Source: Setophaga petechia
Lineage: Eukaryota; Chordata; Aves; Passeriformes; Parulidae
NCBI GenBank assembly: GCA_024362935.1
Contig: JANCRA010000119.1
Location: 1,247,501 to 1,311,500, forward strand
Direction of reading: 5' to 3'
DNA: 64,000 nt
Shown here piece after piece: positions 44,918-56,510 of this stretch. The notes under the pieces are model-generated. The model was not told the DNA's origin. It saw only the letters and a program-made list of their open reading frames with translations, and made no database searches. Numbering within the stretch: the first letter of the stretch is position 1; every line of letters starts with the position of its first letter. A program made the translations under genes and the position numbers.

Positions 44918-45284
44918 TGTAGTAGGTAGGGACAGGCGTTTTGGAAGATCTCGGGATGTACGGAAAGTTACAGAATCCCTCTCCCTCCTCTCCCCCAGAG
45001 ATAATGATCACCCTCGGAATGTAGCCAAACGTGTAGCCCCCCTATAACATAGAAATGCCAGTAACTTTCCACTCCTGCACTAACCCTAGAAGGTACAGCC
45101 AGACCCCTTTTCTGACGTAGAAGACCCCCTAAACTATAAAACCCCTTGAGATGAGAGAATAAAGGCCTTTAACCATCCACCACACTGGTGTCAGCGTTGT
45201 TACTGGTCCGAGCGACCCATGAGGGTTTGGGGTCGCTGTGCTGCTCTTTGAACCAGGTCGCCTGCCTTCCAGCAGAAGGCAACA
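44918..45284 (+). repeat. LTR of the env-bearing class I ERV
   Basis: The 367-bp LTR begins TGTAGTAGGTAGGG and ends AAGGCAACA. TATAAAA is at 45135-45141 and AATAAA at 45158-45163. It follows the purine tract directly. Confidence 0.82.
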
Positions 45285-46109
45285 CACATATCAATAAATT
45301 TACAGGAAAACAAAACTAAACAGGACCTAAAAAATGTTTTCTCACTGTCTTTTTAAATATCATGTATTCACTTTGGATACACTACTGAGATCTAGTTAAC
45401 CACAAAAGATTTGAAAATTAAAATCAAATTATCCCCAGAGGCTTGGCTTGTTCAGGTGTTCTGAATGTAAATGAGCCCTGGGACACTGAATTCCTCCACT
45501 GAAGAACTGAAGGCTGAAAAAGCCTCTGCAGCAGGAAAATTCAGCAGCAGCCTCCAAGTTGCTGAGGATGTCAGCAGCCCCCACTGAGGCCATCCCTGCC
45601 CAGAGGCCGTGGGGGAATGGGCAGACAAGGAGAGCGTCCCTGGGGCTGGGGCAGCACAACTCAGAGGCACCAGCGGCTCCAGCTGGGCAATGGAGTGTGG
45701 AATGTGGCTGGGAAAGCCCTGCCTGGGCTGTGCCAAGCAGGACAGACAAGCCCTGACTTCCATCCCTCAAACAACTCTTTCAGGGAGACTTTGAAAAGGA
45801 ATTACAATTATTTGTGTCCTCTGAGTTGGACTCACTGGAGAAATACCAACAAAACAACAAATCAGCCTTTCCTGGGAACTTTAGAAAATCAAAGAAACTT
45901 CAGCAAAAATCTTAATATTACATTCAATCAACAAAAAACACTTCTCAAAGCATTAATTTTGACCATTCAACTTCACAAACTTCTAAGTCAGTTCAACTTT
46001 AGGTTACTCAAAATTGGCAAGAAGAGGGAATTAAATGAAGATGTCACAGAAAGAAACAAAAGATACAGAGAAGCACACACCAGCTACGAACTTCTGGATT
46101 CCAGCATTG

Positions 46110-46960
46110 CTAGGCTATGCACAAGAGCTGCTCCTGGCCAGAGCTGTCTCTCTGCAGCACTGCCCTTGCCAGGAGCTGCCTCTGGGCATGGAGCCCAGCC
46201 CAGCTCAGCAGCACAGACACAGCACAAGGACTTCAATGACCCTCTGGGGCTTTGGTGCTCTTTGCATCAGACTCAGTCCCTCACAGTGTGCTCAAAGAAC
46301 TTCTCAAGAACTCAAAATCGGATTCAAAGTCCAAAATTTTTTTAACTTCTAATGGATCCCACTGATGGGACTCATGGTCCCACTGGTCACAACTCAAGTG
46401 AAAGTGTCCCCAGGTTCCAGCTAGAGCAGAACACTGCAGGCAGTGATGACAGCTGGGGACAAGCAAGGCAAAGGTGTCTCTGGTGCTGAGCAAACCTGGA
46501 TGTGTTTCAGGAATGCAAAGGGCCAAGGCCTGAGCCCCAGCCCCTGGCCAGACAGATCCTGTTCCTCTCTCAGTGCTCAGGGCTCTTCCTGGGATGGGCT
46601 CTGGCATGTGGGGATGTGCAATGCCAAGGGCAGGAGCATGGGGCAGCCCCTGCCAGGCTGCTGAGCAGGGACAAGTAGGCAATGAGGCCCCAGACCTGCA
46701 AGGGTCACTTGTCCCTTCTGGCCCCAAGGCCAGCAGTCATGGCCAAAGTGCTGCAGGAGTTGGCTCTGTCAGGGCTGTCTTGCAGCTGCTGCCCATCCCT
46801 GTGCCCTGTGCAGCCCAGGCTGTCCCACGCTGTCCCTGCCCTGCGCCTCTGTCCCTGCAGGCTGTCGCCATCCCCCGACTGCCCCACCTGGCTGGGCCCT
46901 TCCTTTACTGACAGCTCTGCCTCCTGCCTGCCCACACAAAGCCTTGGCCTTGATACCAAA
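46110..46960 (-). repeat. Low-copy repeat family D, copy 3 (inverted)
   Basis: Mirrors 10500-11880 without the LTR-B insert (empty site 46180-46184). It retains the roughly 350-bp block that the copy at 60110-60960 has lost. No gene is recognised. Confidence 0.75.
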
Positions 46961-47289
46961 AGGGTTAATTCAATTTTTACTGTGCCTGTGAACTTTTAGC
47001 ACAGGAACAAGGCTTGCAGGGGCTACTTTCCCAGTAAGGATGGTTGGAAGGCAAGAAGACATCTGGCTTAAGAATGCAGTGATAGAAAATAGGACTGAAT
47101 CTGGGAACTTGGGTTTCATAGAAATGAGTAAATTGTAATACACATTTAGTGACACTTGGTTACATGTGGAATTACATGTCCACATATGGTTGGGGTTATC
47201 CCTTGCTAGACCTCAGGCCTGAATAAATGATACCCTCCCTAACACCAGATTAGTGTTAAGGAGTCTTATTCTGATAGTTCAGATTTTTG
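46961..47289. other. Region without recognised gene
   Basis: This is an AT-richer spacer between family D and the minisatellite. It has an AATAAATGATACC segment near 47221 and no coding or repeat signal I can name. Confidence 0.4.
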
Positions 47290-49115
47290 GTGATGGCAAG
47301 GCCTCATAGAGCCAAGGAGTCAGCTGTGGCACTGAGCAAACTTATGTAACAAAGGGTCCATTGTGACACAGCAGGACTCCATGGAACCAAAATCCATTTT
47401 GGCACATTGGGGCCACATTGAACCAATGGTCCATTGTGATACTGCAGATCCAAGGAGACCATTGTGACACTGAGAAACCTCTTGGAACCAAGGGGTCATT
47501 CTGACACAGCAAGGCCTCATGGAATCATGGCTCCATTGTGACACTGCAGAACCTCACAGAACCAAGGTGACCATGTTCTGCTACGGAACCTCATGGAACA
47601 AAGGGACCATGGTGACACTGCAGAACCAAGGAGACTGCTACTGGCAGTATGAACATTCATGGAACCAGAAATCCATTGTGACACAGCAAGGCCTTGTGGA
47701 ACCAAGGGTTTGTTGTTAAACTGTGTGGCCTCATGGAACCATGAACCATTGTGACACAGCGTGGCCACATGGAGCCAAGGGGCCACTGTGATACTGCAGA
47801 TCCAAGGAGACCCTTTTGACTGAGGAATCTCATGGAACCAAGAGTCTATTGTTCCACTGTGGGGTCCTGTGGAACCAAGGGGAGCACAGTGACTTTGTGG
47901 CGCCTCATGGAACAATGGAGACTATTCTGACACTTTGGGACACACTGGAACCAAGGGGCCATGATAGCATGGCAGGGCCTCATGGAACCAATGGGACTCC
48001 AGTGAACATTGTGGGTCTCCATGGGATGAAGAGTCCAATGGAACCAAGGATACCATCGTGACGCTCTGGGGCATCATGGAACCAAAGGGCCATTGTGGCA
48101 CTTTAGAACCTTGTGGAGCCAAGGGGACCACAGTGACACTGTGGGGCTCAGTGAAACCAGTGGTCTGTTGTGACACTGCAAGGCATTATGGAATCATGGA
48201 GACCATTGTGACATCAAAGGCCTCACTGAACCAAGGGACCATTGCGACACTACAAGGCCTCATGGAAGCAAGAGAACCATTGTGACACTCTGGAGTGTTG
48301 GCAGGCCAAGGGGCACTTGTCACACTGTGTGGCACCATGGAACCAAGGAGTTCATTGTGACACTACAGGGCCCCATGGAGCTAAGGATTCATGGAACAGT
48401 GCAGGACCCCATGGAACCAAAGGTCCATTGTGACATTTGGGGGGCCTCGTAGAATCCTGGAGGCCATTCTGACACTTTAAGGCCTCGCTGAATCAACTGG
48501 CTCTGCAGGGCCTCATGGGACCTTATGATATTGTGAGTCCTCATGGAACCAGGGATCCAGTGTGACACCATGGAACCAAGGAGACTGTTGTTGGCTGTTG
48601 TTGGCAGTACGAAAGCTCAAGGAACCAAAAGTCCATTGTGACATTGTGGGGCCTCATAGAACCATGGAGACCGTTATGACACTTCAGGACCCACTGGAAC
48701 CAAGAGGCCATTGTGTCACCACAGGGCCTCATAGAACCAAGGCAGCCACTGTGACACTGCAAGGCCTCATGGAAGCAAGAGACCAGTGTCACACATCCAG
48801 GCCTGGTGGAACCAACAGGGTCATTGTGATCCTGGGGAACCCAAGAGAACCAAAGGGCCATTTTGAGACTCCGTGACCTCATGGAAGCAAGGGGCGATTG
48901 TGGCATTGCACAGTCCCATGGCAAGAAGGACACCATTTGGACACTACAAGGCCTCATGGAAGCAAGGGGCCATTGTGCCACTGTGGAGCCAAGGAGACCA
49001 TTGTTATATCACTGGGCCTCATGGAAACCAAGATCTGTTGTGATCCTACAGGTTCTCATGGAACCAAGGGGCCATTGTGATGCTGCAGGGCCCCAGGGAT
49101 CCAAGAACATGGAAC
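47290..49115 (-). repeat. Large minisatellite of about 37 bp, inverted array
   Basis: Units read CCATTGTGACACTGCAG, GCCTCATGGAACCAAGGG and similar on the plus strand, the complement of the array at 40310-41175. At 1.8 kb this is about 49 units by length. Long chance frames run through it on both strands. No gene is present. Confidence 0.85.
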
Positions 49116-49159
49116 AGGTCTGGCTGGCTGGGCCTCCTGGGGGCTGCCTGACTGGTCCA

Positions 49160-50000
49160 GCTGACCTTGGCATGTCACTTCTCATCAGCCCCTGAAACCC
49201 TGGAGTTCTGTGCTTTCCTTCCTGGGGAAAGAACTGTCCTTCTCCTCCAGGGACTCATGGCCAAAATTGGGATTCCTCCTCCAAATTTGATTATGTCCAA
49301 AGATTATTTCCCTATGTCACCTGCTAGGACAGACAGCTCTTGGCCTTTTGGGGGCCACCTCTCATCTGCCTTCAAAACACTATGGGGCTGTGCGTTTCTT
49401 CCTCTGGAAAAAAACATCTTTCAAGTCCAGGCATCCATGGCCAAAATTGGGAATGCACCTGCAAAATTCCTTATATCCAAGGGTAGCTCCCAGAGAAAAG
49501 CTGCCAGGACTGTCCAGGTTCCTTTGGTTTCCCAAGGGTCAGCTCTCATCTGCCTTTGAAACACTGGAGCTCTGTATTTTCCTCCCTATGGAAAAAAACT
49601 GTCCTTCTTGTCCAGAGGCCCATAGACAAAAGTGGGGTTTGGTCTCTCAAATTCCATCAATCCAAGGATACTTCCCTGACAACAGGTCTGGCTGGCCTTG
49701 GCCTCATTGGGGCTGCCTCTAATCAGTCTTTGAAACACTGAGACTCTGCCCTTTCCTCCCTACGGAGAACTGTCATTCCAGTCCGGGAACCCATGGCTGA
49801 AATGGAATTCCACCCCCAAAACTCACCATATATGCAAAGGCTGCTTTCAGACAAAAGCTGCAAGGACAGACAGGTCTGGCTGCTCTTGGCCTCTGGTGAC
49901 TGCTTCTCATCTGCCTTCAAAAGCCTGGGGTTCTGTGGTTTCCTTCCTATAGAAAAGAACTGTCCCTCTTGTCCACATGCTCCTGGCCTCAAGCACTTGA
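49160..50000 (+). repeat. Tandem repeat of about 180 bp, five units
   Basis: Unit starts (TTTGAAACACTGGAG-like) are near 49189, 49369, 49555, 49730 and 49914, so spacing is 175-186 bp. Each unit holds TTTCCTTCCTATGGAAA, CTGTCCTTCTxxTCCAG, CATGGCCAAAATTGGG and GCCTTGGCCTC. Two units are at 14200-14560, and one inverted at 57960-58200. It directly adjoins the 37-bp array, as in arm A. Confidence 0.8.
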
Positions 50001-50373
50001 CCACTCTACAGGGACACAGGAGCTCTGTGCTCAGTGGGGTGGAGACTGAGGACAGCAGAGGAGAGCCCTGGCAGGGATTGAAGGGTGGTTTCAGAGATGG
50101 TGGATCCTTTTGATATAGTAGACAACAGCCAGAGAAATAAAGAATTAATGCCAAGAGTAGCTGGGGAGGCCCAGACTAGAAACAGGAAGAAAGGAACATC
50201 CTCACACACCAGTGCTCCATGAAGAGCCCTGAGCAATGGGGGAGGCACAGGATCTGCCTGTCACAGTGTGATGGGAACACATCACACTGCAGAGATAGAG
50301 GTGGTTGGTACAAATGTCCTGGGCCCCGTCCCTGCTCTGTCTGGGCGACCAAGGGCACAGAGCAGCCTCCTCT
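50001..50373. other. Family A/D-like remnant
   Basis: Short matches to 10255-10380 (CAGTGGGGTGGAGACTGAGGAC, shortened here) and to family B flank occur. There is no gene. Confidence 0.45.
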
Positions 50374-50770
50374 TGTTAGCGTTCAGAAACACATAATCAC
50401 AAAAATGATTATGTCAGTGCTTTTTATTAAGAGCTCTGGGAATCAGGAGTATTCAACTCAAATCTGACTCCGACCATACATTCGAGGTGATCATGTTTTT
50501 ATATTCTATCGTTATATAACTTTCATGTGAATTATTAAACTTATATTGTTCTATTGTATACACAGATTTCAGCCCCCCCTTAATTTCCAACATAGTTTCT
50601 CATGATTCTTGTTATGATTATATAATAATTATATTTAATTACTAAACAATCATCACATCTAATAATTATATCATTTATCATACTGCTTACACAGGTGCAG
50701 TTGATCTGGAAAAACACAAAGCCTAACATTTTAGATTCTATCTTTAATATTTTCCAGGGCTTCACTGTCA
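50374..50770 (-). mobile_element. Solo LTR, class I-like
   Basis: The 397-bp insert has plus-strand ends TGTTAGCGTTCAG and CACTGTCA. It is bounded by the 4-bp duplication CTCT at 50370-50373 and 50771-50774. The complement of AATAAA in TTTTTATTAAG (about 50420) gives minus orientation. Family B copy 2 carries the site without insert (42056-42059). Confidence 0.82.
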
Positions 50771-52600
50771 CTCTCTGGGGCACTTGCCTGTTTGCAATGC
50801 CTTGCACAGGCGCTGGCCCTGCCCCACAAGGCCTGGCCTGAGTCCTGCCCCTGCACGCTCAGCCAGGCTGAGATGGACACTGATGGTTTCTGGGCCAGAC
50901 TCTCTGAGCTCAGTCCAGCTCCCTGCAAGCTCTGCCAGCTGCCCTGAGCTCTGGGCAGCACCAAGGGCCTCTCCCCAGCCCAGCCCAGCCGGCTCTGGCC
51001 CCACAGCTCTGCTCAGCCCAGGCTGCTCTGGCCACTGGCCCACGGTCTCAGCCCCTGCCAAGGGCACAGCAGCAGCTGCAGCTGCCACAGGACTCAGCCC
51101 CAGCCATGGGGGAAGGTGCTTGGCCAAGGCCAAAGGAGGCTCCCTGGCTGCCCTGCTCCCCTCGGCCTGAGGTGCTGAGAGCTCTGCAGCCCCTGCTGCC
51201 ATCCCATCTGCCCAGGGCAGCACAAGAGCCCCGGCCTTGGGGCCCTCAAGAGCTGCCCCTGCTCCAGGCCCAGGGCCCATGCCAAAGCTGGGGCAGCCAC
51301 AAAGCTGTGCCCATTTCTGTTCATTGCTGCTCTGATGGGGATGGATCCTCAGCCACTTGGAGGTTGCTGATGAATTTTACTCCTCCAGAGGCCTATTCTT
51401 TCTTGAGCTCTTCAGTTCAGCAATTCAGTGAAAAAGGCTCATAAACATTTGTTCAAAACACTCGAACAAGACAAGCCCTTGGGAATCATTCAAACTTTTA
51501 ATTCTTCTGTGGTAAATTAGACAAATTTCAGAAGCGAATTCAAAGTGAATATACTGTATTGAAAACAATGAAGAGAGAATTGTTTGGTCCAGTTAAGTTT
51601 TTTTCTCCTCATTATAGATGGATATCAGCAATGTCCAGTTGCTATTCATCCGCAGTACCTCCTCATGCAGTTTGACTATATATGAAAATCCAGACCCTTC
51701 ATGGTTGACAATCAATTAGACTTTGTCCCTACCCCAACCTCACCATTTCCCTCATCCTACCCCTGGCACACAGAGCAGCTGAGGAATGGAGTCACATCCA
51801 GGGGTGTCCCCAGGGCTCAGGACTGGGGCCAGGTCAGTGAAATCTCTTTATTGCTGATCTGGACAAGGCCATCGAGGGCAGCCTCAGTCAATTCCCAGGG
51901 GAGTGCAAGCTGGGTGGGAGTGTGGCTGCGCTGGAGGGCAGGAAGCTCTGCAGAGGGATCTGGACAGACTGGAGCCATGGGCCCAGGACAATGGGATGAG
52001 GTTCACCAAGGTCAAGGGCTGGGTCCTGCCCTGGGCTCACAAGCACCCCAAATCCCTGGCTGTGCCCTGGCCCTGATCCCCACAGCCTGTCCTGTTTCCT
52101 TCATCCCTCCTTTGCCAGGGACTTTCTGGGACAAGGGAGCTCTGCTCTGGGTGTGGAGGGAGGTGCAAGTGCCACCACTGGAGTGGGAGCCACAGCTCAC
52201 CAGGTTTGTATCCTTTCGGGGTCAGGAGCTGCTGAGACTCAGAGGCACAGAAAGTTTCTCTTCATGGCCAACAGACCATGAAGTTGAACAACAGTTCCAA
52301 CAGTTGAACAGGACACAATTTAATAACAATCATACTTTTCCCTGAGCTATGTGCAATGTCCCAGCAACATCTGATGAGTCCACCATCCACAAGTGATTTC
52401 CACAGTAAAATTAATTTTACACAAACGTGATTCTGTGATAGATATAAACACAATTAAGTTCTTGTATCAGGATGCTCATCCTGGAGTGGGAACAGAACAA
52501 CTTGAACAATTCCTGATTTGCAAAGCTGTCAGTGGTGGATGGAGAAGGAGGTAAGGCTGCTCTTGGTGTTGAGGAATTGCTGAAACCAGCCTGACTCATT
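50771..52600 (+). repeat. Low-copy repeat family B, copy 3 (partial)
   Basis: Direct orientation relative to copy 1: 51640-51780 matches 15600-15740 and 52060-52330 matches 15950-16190. Open frames at 51701-52345 differ from the other copies by indels. No gene is recognised. Confidence 0.65.
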
Positions 52601-53149
52601 TCATCTCCTCCTGTCCTGACTGATCTCCCCTCTTTCCCCTTACACCCATTGGCTTTTGTCTCCCACCAGCCCCCTGTGAAGAGCCTGGCTCTGTGTTCTC
52701 CATCCCCTCCTCACTGGCACTGCCAGGCTGGGATGAGGAGCCCCTCAGCCTTCCCTGCTCCGGGCTGGACCAGCCCAGCTCCCTCAGCCTCTGCTCACAG
52801 CCCAAGGGCTCCAGCCCCACCTTGGAGGCCCTTCCCAGACCCTGCTCCAGCTGCCAGACATCTTTCCTGCCCAGGGCAACCCAAACCAGGCAACAATGAC
52901 CTGGATAATCCCTGTCCTTGATGTCCTGGTCACACAGCTCTGGCCCCTTGTCCCCATGTCAGGCTCTGGGGTGGATCCTGTGGAACATCCTTTGGGGGAG
53001 GCTGTGGCTCCAGGTGGGCCAGGGCAATCCCGGGGGACAGGGACCCCACTGGGCATGGACAGCATTGGACTTGTTGGGAGAAACTGTGAGGGGGAGCTGG
53101 GGCAGAGTGACCAACCCAGTAACCTGACACAGCCCTGCTGGGATGTCAC
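52601..53149. other. Region without recognised gene
   Basis: A GC-rich stretch whose end (52930-53100) resembles 12780-12900 inverted and 59300-59400. Frames on both strands are chance. Confidence 0.4.
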
Positions 53150-53410
53150 ACAGCCCGTCTGGGATGTCACAGCCTGCTCTGTGATGTCACAGACCACTCT
53201 CTAATGTCACAGAGCTGCTCTCTGATGTCACGCCAGAGTCTGTGGTGTCATAGTCTGCACTGTGATGTCAGACCTCTGCCCTGTAGTGTCACAGTTGGCT
53301 CTGTGATGTCACAGAGGCAATCTATGATGCCACAGCTGCTCGATGACCTCACATGACCCACTCTGTTATATCATAGCCCACTCTGTGACCTCATGTTACC
53401 AGATGATAAA
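53150..53410 (-). repeat. Third TGATGTCA array
   Basis: About ten units of CTCTGTGATGTCACAG type with variations. It has the same motif as the arrays at 12050-12740 (inverted) and 59400-60080. Confidence 0.7.
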
Positions 53411-53675
53411 TTGTCTCCACCAGCTGAACTGACACCTGGAGCTGGTTCTCCACAACCCCAGGCCTGTGCAAACCACACAATGCCCATTGTGTGAGAAGGG
53501 AACTGGAAGTTCAGCAGCCTCAGTGTCCTGCCAGCTCAGCCAGGCCCACTGGAACATTGAGGTCCACGACCACCAGAGAGACCCCCAGGACAGAAGAACA
53601 CATGGGTAAAGGGGAGGGGAAATATGTTAATGATTTTGAGGAAATGATTATCATATGTGTGAAAAAGAATAGAAA

Positions 53676-54960
53676 ATCACCAAATTTGCAGATGACACCA
53701 AGCTGGGTGTGAGTGTGGATCTGCTGGAGGGTAGGAGGGCTCTGCACAGGGCCCTGGACAGGCTGGATCCAGGGCTCAAATCCAACAAGGTGAAGTTTAA
53801 GAAGTCCAAGTTTCGGGTCCTGTACGTTGGCCACAACAACCCCTGCAGCTCTACAGGCTGGGGACAGAGGGGCTGGAGAGCAGCAAGGCAGAAAGGGACC
53901 TGCAGGGACTGATGGACAGCAGGCTGGACATGAGCCAGCAGTGTGCCCAGGTGGGCAAGAAGGCCAATGGCTCCTGGCCTGGATCAGGAATGGTGTGGCC
54001 AGCAGGAGCAGGGCAGGGATTCTTCCCCTGTGCTCAGCACTGGTTGGGCAGCACCTTGAGTGCTGTTTGCAGTTCTGGGCCCCCAATTTAGGAAGGACAT
54101 GTGTCGGGATCATTTGTTTGTCAGAGTGACCCCGAGAAAAGTTCCAAAGTCTCTTTTCCCAGCCCGGCGCTTAAAAAGGGAGTCAGTACTCTTCATCTTT
54201 CAGTCTCAAGGTCGTTTATTAGTTCTTATCTATAAAATTTTCTTTCTGCCCAGCAGAGATCTGCTCAGCAGGGCAGCCACAGGCACTCTGCCTGCCCCCA
54301 GGGCGGTGTTGTGTCTTTATACTAAAAACTACGTGTACAATATTTACAATTACTCCCCAATACCCATCACCTATGCTAGACAGTGAGCTTCTACTCTAAA
54401 CCAATAAGTGCCAACATCACTACAGAAGATGGAGGCCAAGAAGAAGAAAGAAGAAGCACGAGGCACGCCCCGATTCCTCCATCTTGTCTCCATAACCCCC
54501 CTGTACAGGGATATAACCCCCCTGTACAGCAATCCTAAAATACATAATTCACCCTGTGATAATTTCACTATTATTCTACCTAAACTCTTGTGGCTTGCTA
54601 TCTTCATAGAAGGTTGGTATTTGCTCCACGGGCCATAATCAAACTCACAGAGGCATTTTGGGCTCTGTGCCAGGGTCTCTGAGCCCCCCGGCAAGGGTCC
54701 TGGCTGCTCAGGACAGCCAAAGGGATGTCCTGAACCCGACAGACATGGAGGGGCTGGAGTATGTCCAGAGAAGGGCAACAAGGCTGGGGAGGAATCTGGA
54801 GCACAAGAGCTGTAAATGGCGGCTGAGGGAGCTGGGGTTGTTTATCCTGGAGAAGAGGAGGCCCAGGGGAGACAAAGTGGTGTCAGGGCACAGGTTGGAC
54901 TTGATGATCTCCATGGCCTGTTCCACCCTTGCTGATTCTGTGATTCTCTGAAAGCACCCT
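53676..54960 (+). mobile_element. CR1 LINE 3' part split by a solo LTR
   Basis: CR1 sequence at 53676-54101 (GCAGATGACACCAAGCTGG; GGGCAGCACCTTGAGTGC) continues at 54748-54960 (GGGCTGGAGTATGTCCAGAG to the tail TGATTCTGTGATTCT). The first part covers the end of the RT frame, now broken; the rest is 3' untranslated. It is 5'-truncated and inactive. Confidence 0.85.
54102..54741 (-). mobile_element. Solo LTR with perfect 6-bp duplication in CR1
   Basis: The 640-bp LTR begins TGTCGGGATC and ends AACCCGACA on the plus strand, with inverted ends TGTCGGG/CCCGACA. GACATG is duplicated at 54096-54101 and 54742-54747, so removing one copy restores an uninterrupted CR1. TTTATT at 54215-54220 is the complement of AATAAA, giving minus orientation. 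A 6-bp duplication fits ERVK. Confidence 0.92.
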
Positions 54961-56510
54961 TGGAGCAGTTGCAGGATGAGCCCTGGGCTTCCTCTTCAGC
55001 AGCTCCAGCAGCCCAGGTCCCTCAGCTTCTCCTGCCAGCCCCAAAACCCATCCTGTCAGTCCTGCAGAGCCTCTGCAGCTCCTCCTCACTGCCCAGAACA
55101 GGGAGCCCCAGAGGCAGACACAGCAGCCCAGATGTGCCCCCCTGGCCTGGGGTGCCTCTGGCAAGGGAGCAGCAGGAGGCACTGCAGGAGCCTGCAGACA
55201 ATTCCTGCAGCACTTGTAGGATGATCCTGCTGCCCAAGGGACGTTCCCATGGGGCCAAGTCAGGAACTGCAATGGGGAGTGGGGCCAGATAGGGAAGGGC
55301 AAACAGGGATGGGCTGTTTGCAGGGGAGGGAACAGGGGTGGGAGAGAGGAAAAAATTTGTACAAGGGAAGAGTAAAGAAAGCAAAGGTGAAGCCAAGGAA
55401 ATGCTCAGGGCAGTTTGGGGGTGGCTGCCAGGCAGCCCTGGCTCTGAGCAGCAGCGTCTGCAGTGAGACAGGAACTCCCAGCTGATGGGAACAAACTTTC
55501 TGGCTGAGTGCAGAGGCCAGGACAAAGCTGAGTGGTTTCCCTGGTGTCCCCCAGCCCTTGCTGGCCCCAGGGGCTGATGGCATTTGTGCTGCCTCAGGTT
55601 CATGTCCCCACACCAACAGCATGGGGGTGCTCCCCCTGCTGTGTGCAATGCAAACAGGGGCTGCTGAGCCAGTGCTGCCGTGTCTGTGCCTGCAAGGATG
55701 GGGCACCTGTGTGAGCTGGGGGAGAGGCCAGGGCTGCAGAGGGGGGATGTTGTTGGCAGCTCCATCAGGACACTCTGGGACGCTGCCCTGGGCTGTGCAG
55801 CACACCGGGGATGGATCAGCCCCTGCTCTGCTGCTCCTTCCCGTCTGCCCCAGGGCCCTTGCAGAGCCCCAGCCATTGCTGTTTGTCCCCAGCCTGCCCA
55901 CGGCCACCCTGGGGCTGCTCACGGGGGTTTTCTGTGCTGAGCATTGGCCTGGCCATGTTCTTGAGAGAGCCTGGGCAAGGAGCCTGGAGCCCCCAGGACC
56001 TGGCCTGAGGCGTCAGTGCTGCCCCAGCAGTGCCCATGGCCTGTCCCTGCTGCAGCCCCGGCACTGCCACCCCCAGGGCTGTGCCCGGCCCTGAGAGCAC
56101 TCAGGCCCTACAGCAACACCAGGGCCAGCAGGGCAGCGGGGCAGGGCCATGGCAGCAGCACTGGCAACACCAAGTGCTGCTGCTGCTGGGCACAGCTGCT
56201 GGGCCAGCCCTGATCTGCCCCCAGCTCTGCACACAGACATTGCTGCTGCAGCTCCAGAGAAGGCAACAAAGGGGAATCTCTGCTGGGAGATCTTTTAGTT
56301 CCTTTAAAAGCACCAAGAGCTCATTGACTCAGTCTGTGGCCACAGGGAAGGTGGCGAAAACCAAAATGAGAAACGGCAGAAACCATGACATTCCTTTGTG
56401 GACAATATGAAAAAAACTAAAACAAAGAAAAAGAACAGCCAAATTGAAACCAACAAGAAGTATTAAGGATGAATTTTATTACAAGTGATTTTCAGAAACT
56501 GGCAAGCAGA
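54961..56510 (-). repeat. Family C, copy 2, flank downstream of the receptor pseudogene
   Basis: Mirrors 39050-39990. Open frames of up to 284 codons on both strands (such as 55022-55876) lack domains and are not shared intact with copy 1. There is no gene here. Confidence 0.65.

Larger units (their letters stand above)
44222..45284 (+). mobile_element. 5'-truncated class I ERV: env TM plus LTR
   Basis: The insert is flanked by CACATAT at 44215-44221 and 45285-45291. It consists of env TM, a purine tract (GAGAGGGGGCGAGA) and one LTR. Family B copy 1 lacks it (near 15579-15605). It is not the 3' end of the ERV at 29450, whose LTR differs. Confidence 0.75.
41970..46110 (-). repeat. Low-copy repeat family B, copy 2 (inverted)
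   Basis: Inverted relative to 14890-17345, this copy is longer because of the env-LTR insert at 44222-45284. The segment 42000-42100 also matches 50771-50880 inverted and shows the empty site (42056-42059) for the LTR at 50374. Long frames at 41966-42888 mirror those at 16751-17379 but have indels and no domain. Confidence 0.78.

Noticed and set aside
55022..55876. 284-codon minus-strand frame as a gene
   Set aside because: Lies in the non-coding flank of family C; the copy at 39569-40013 is not open in the same way.
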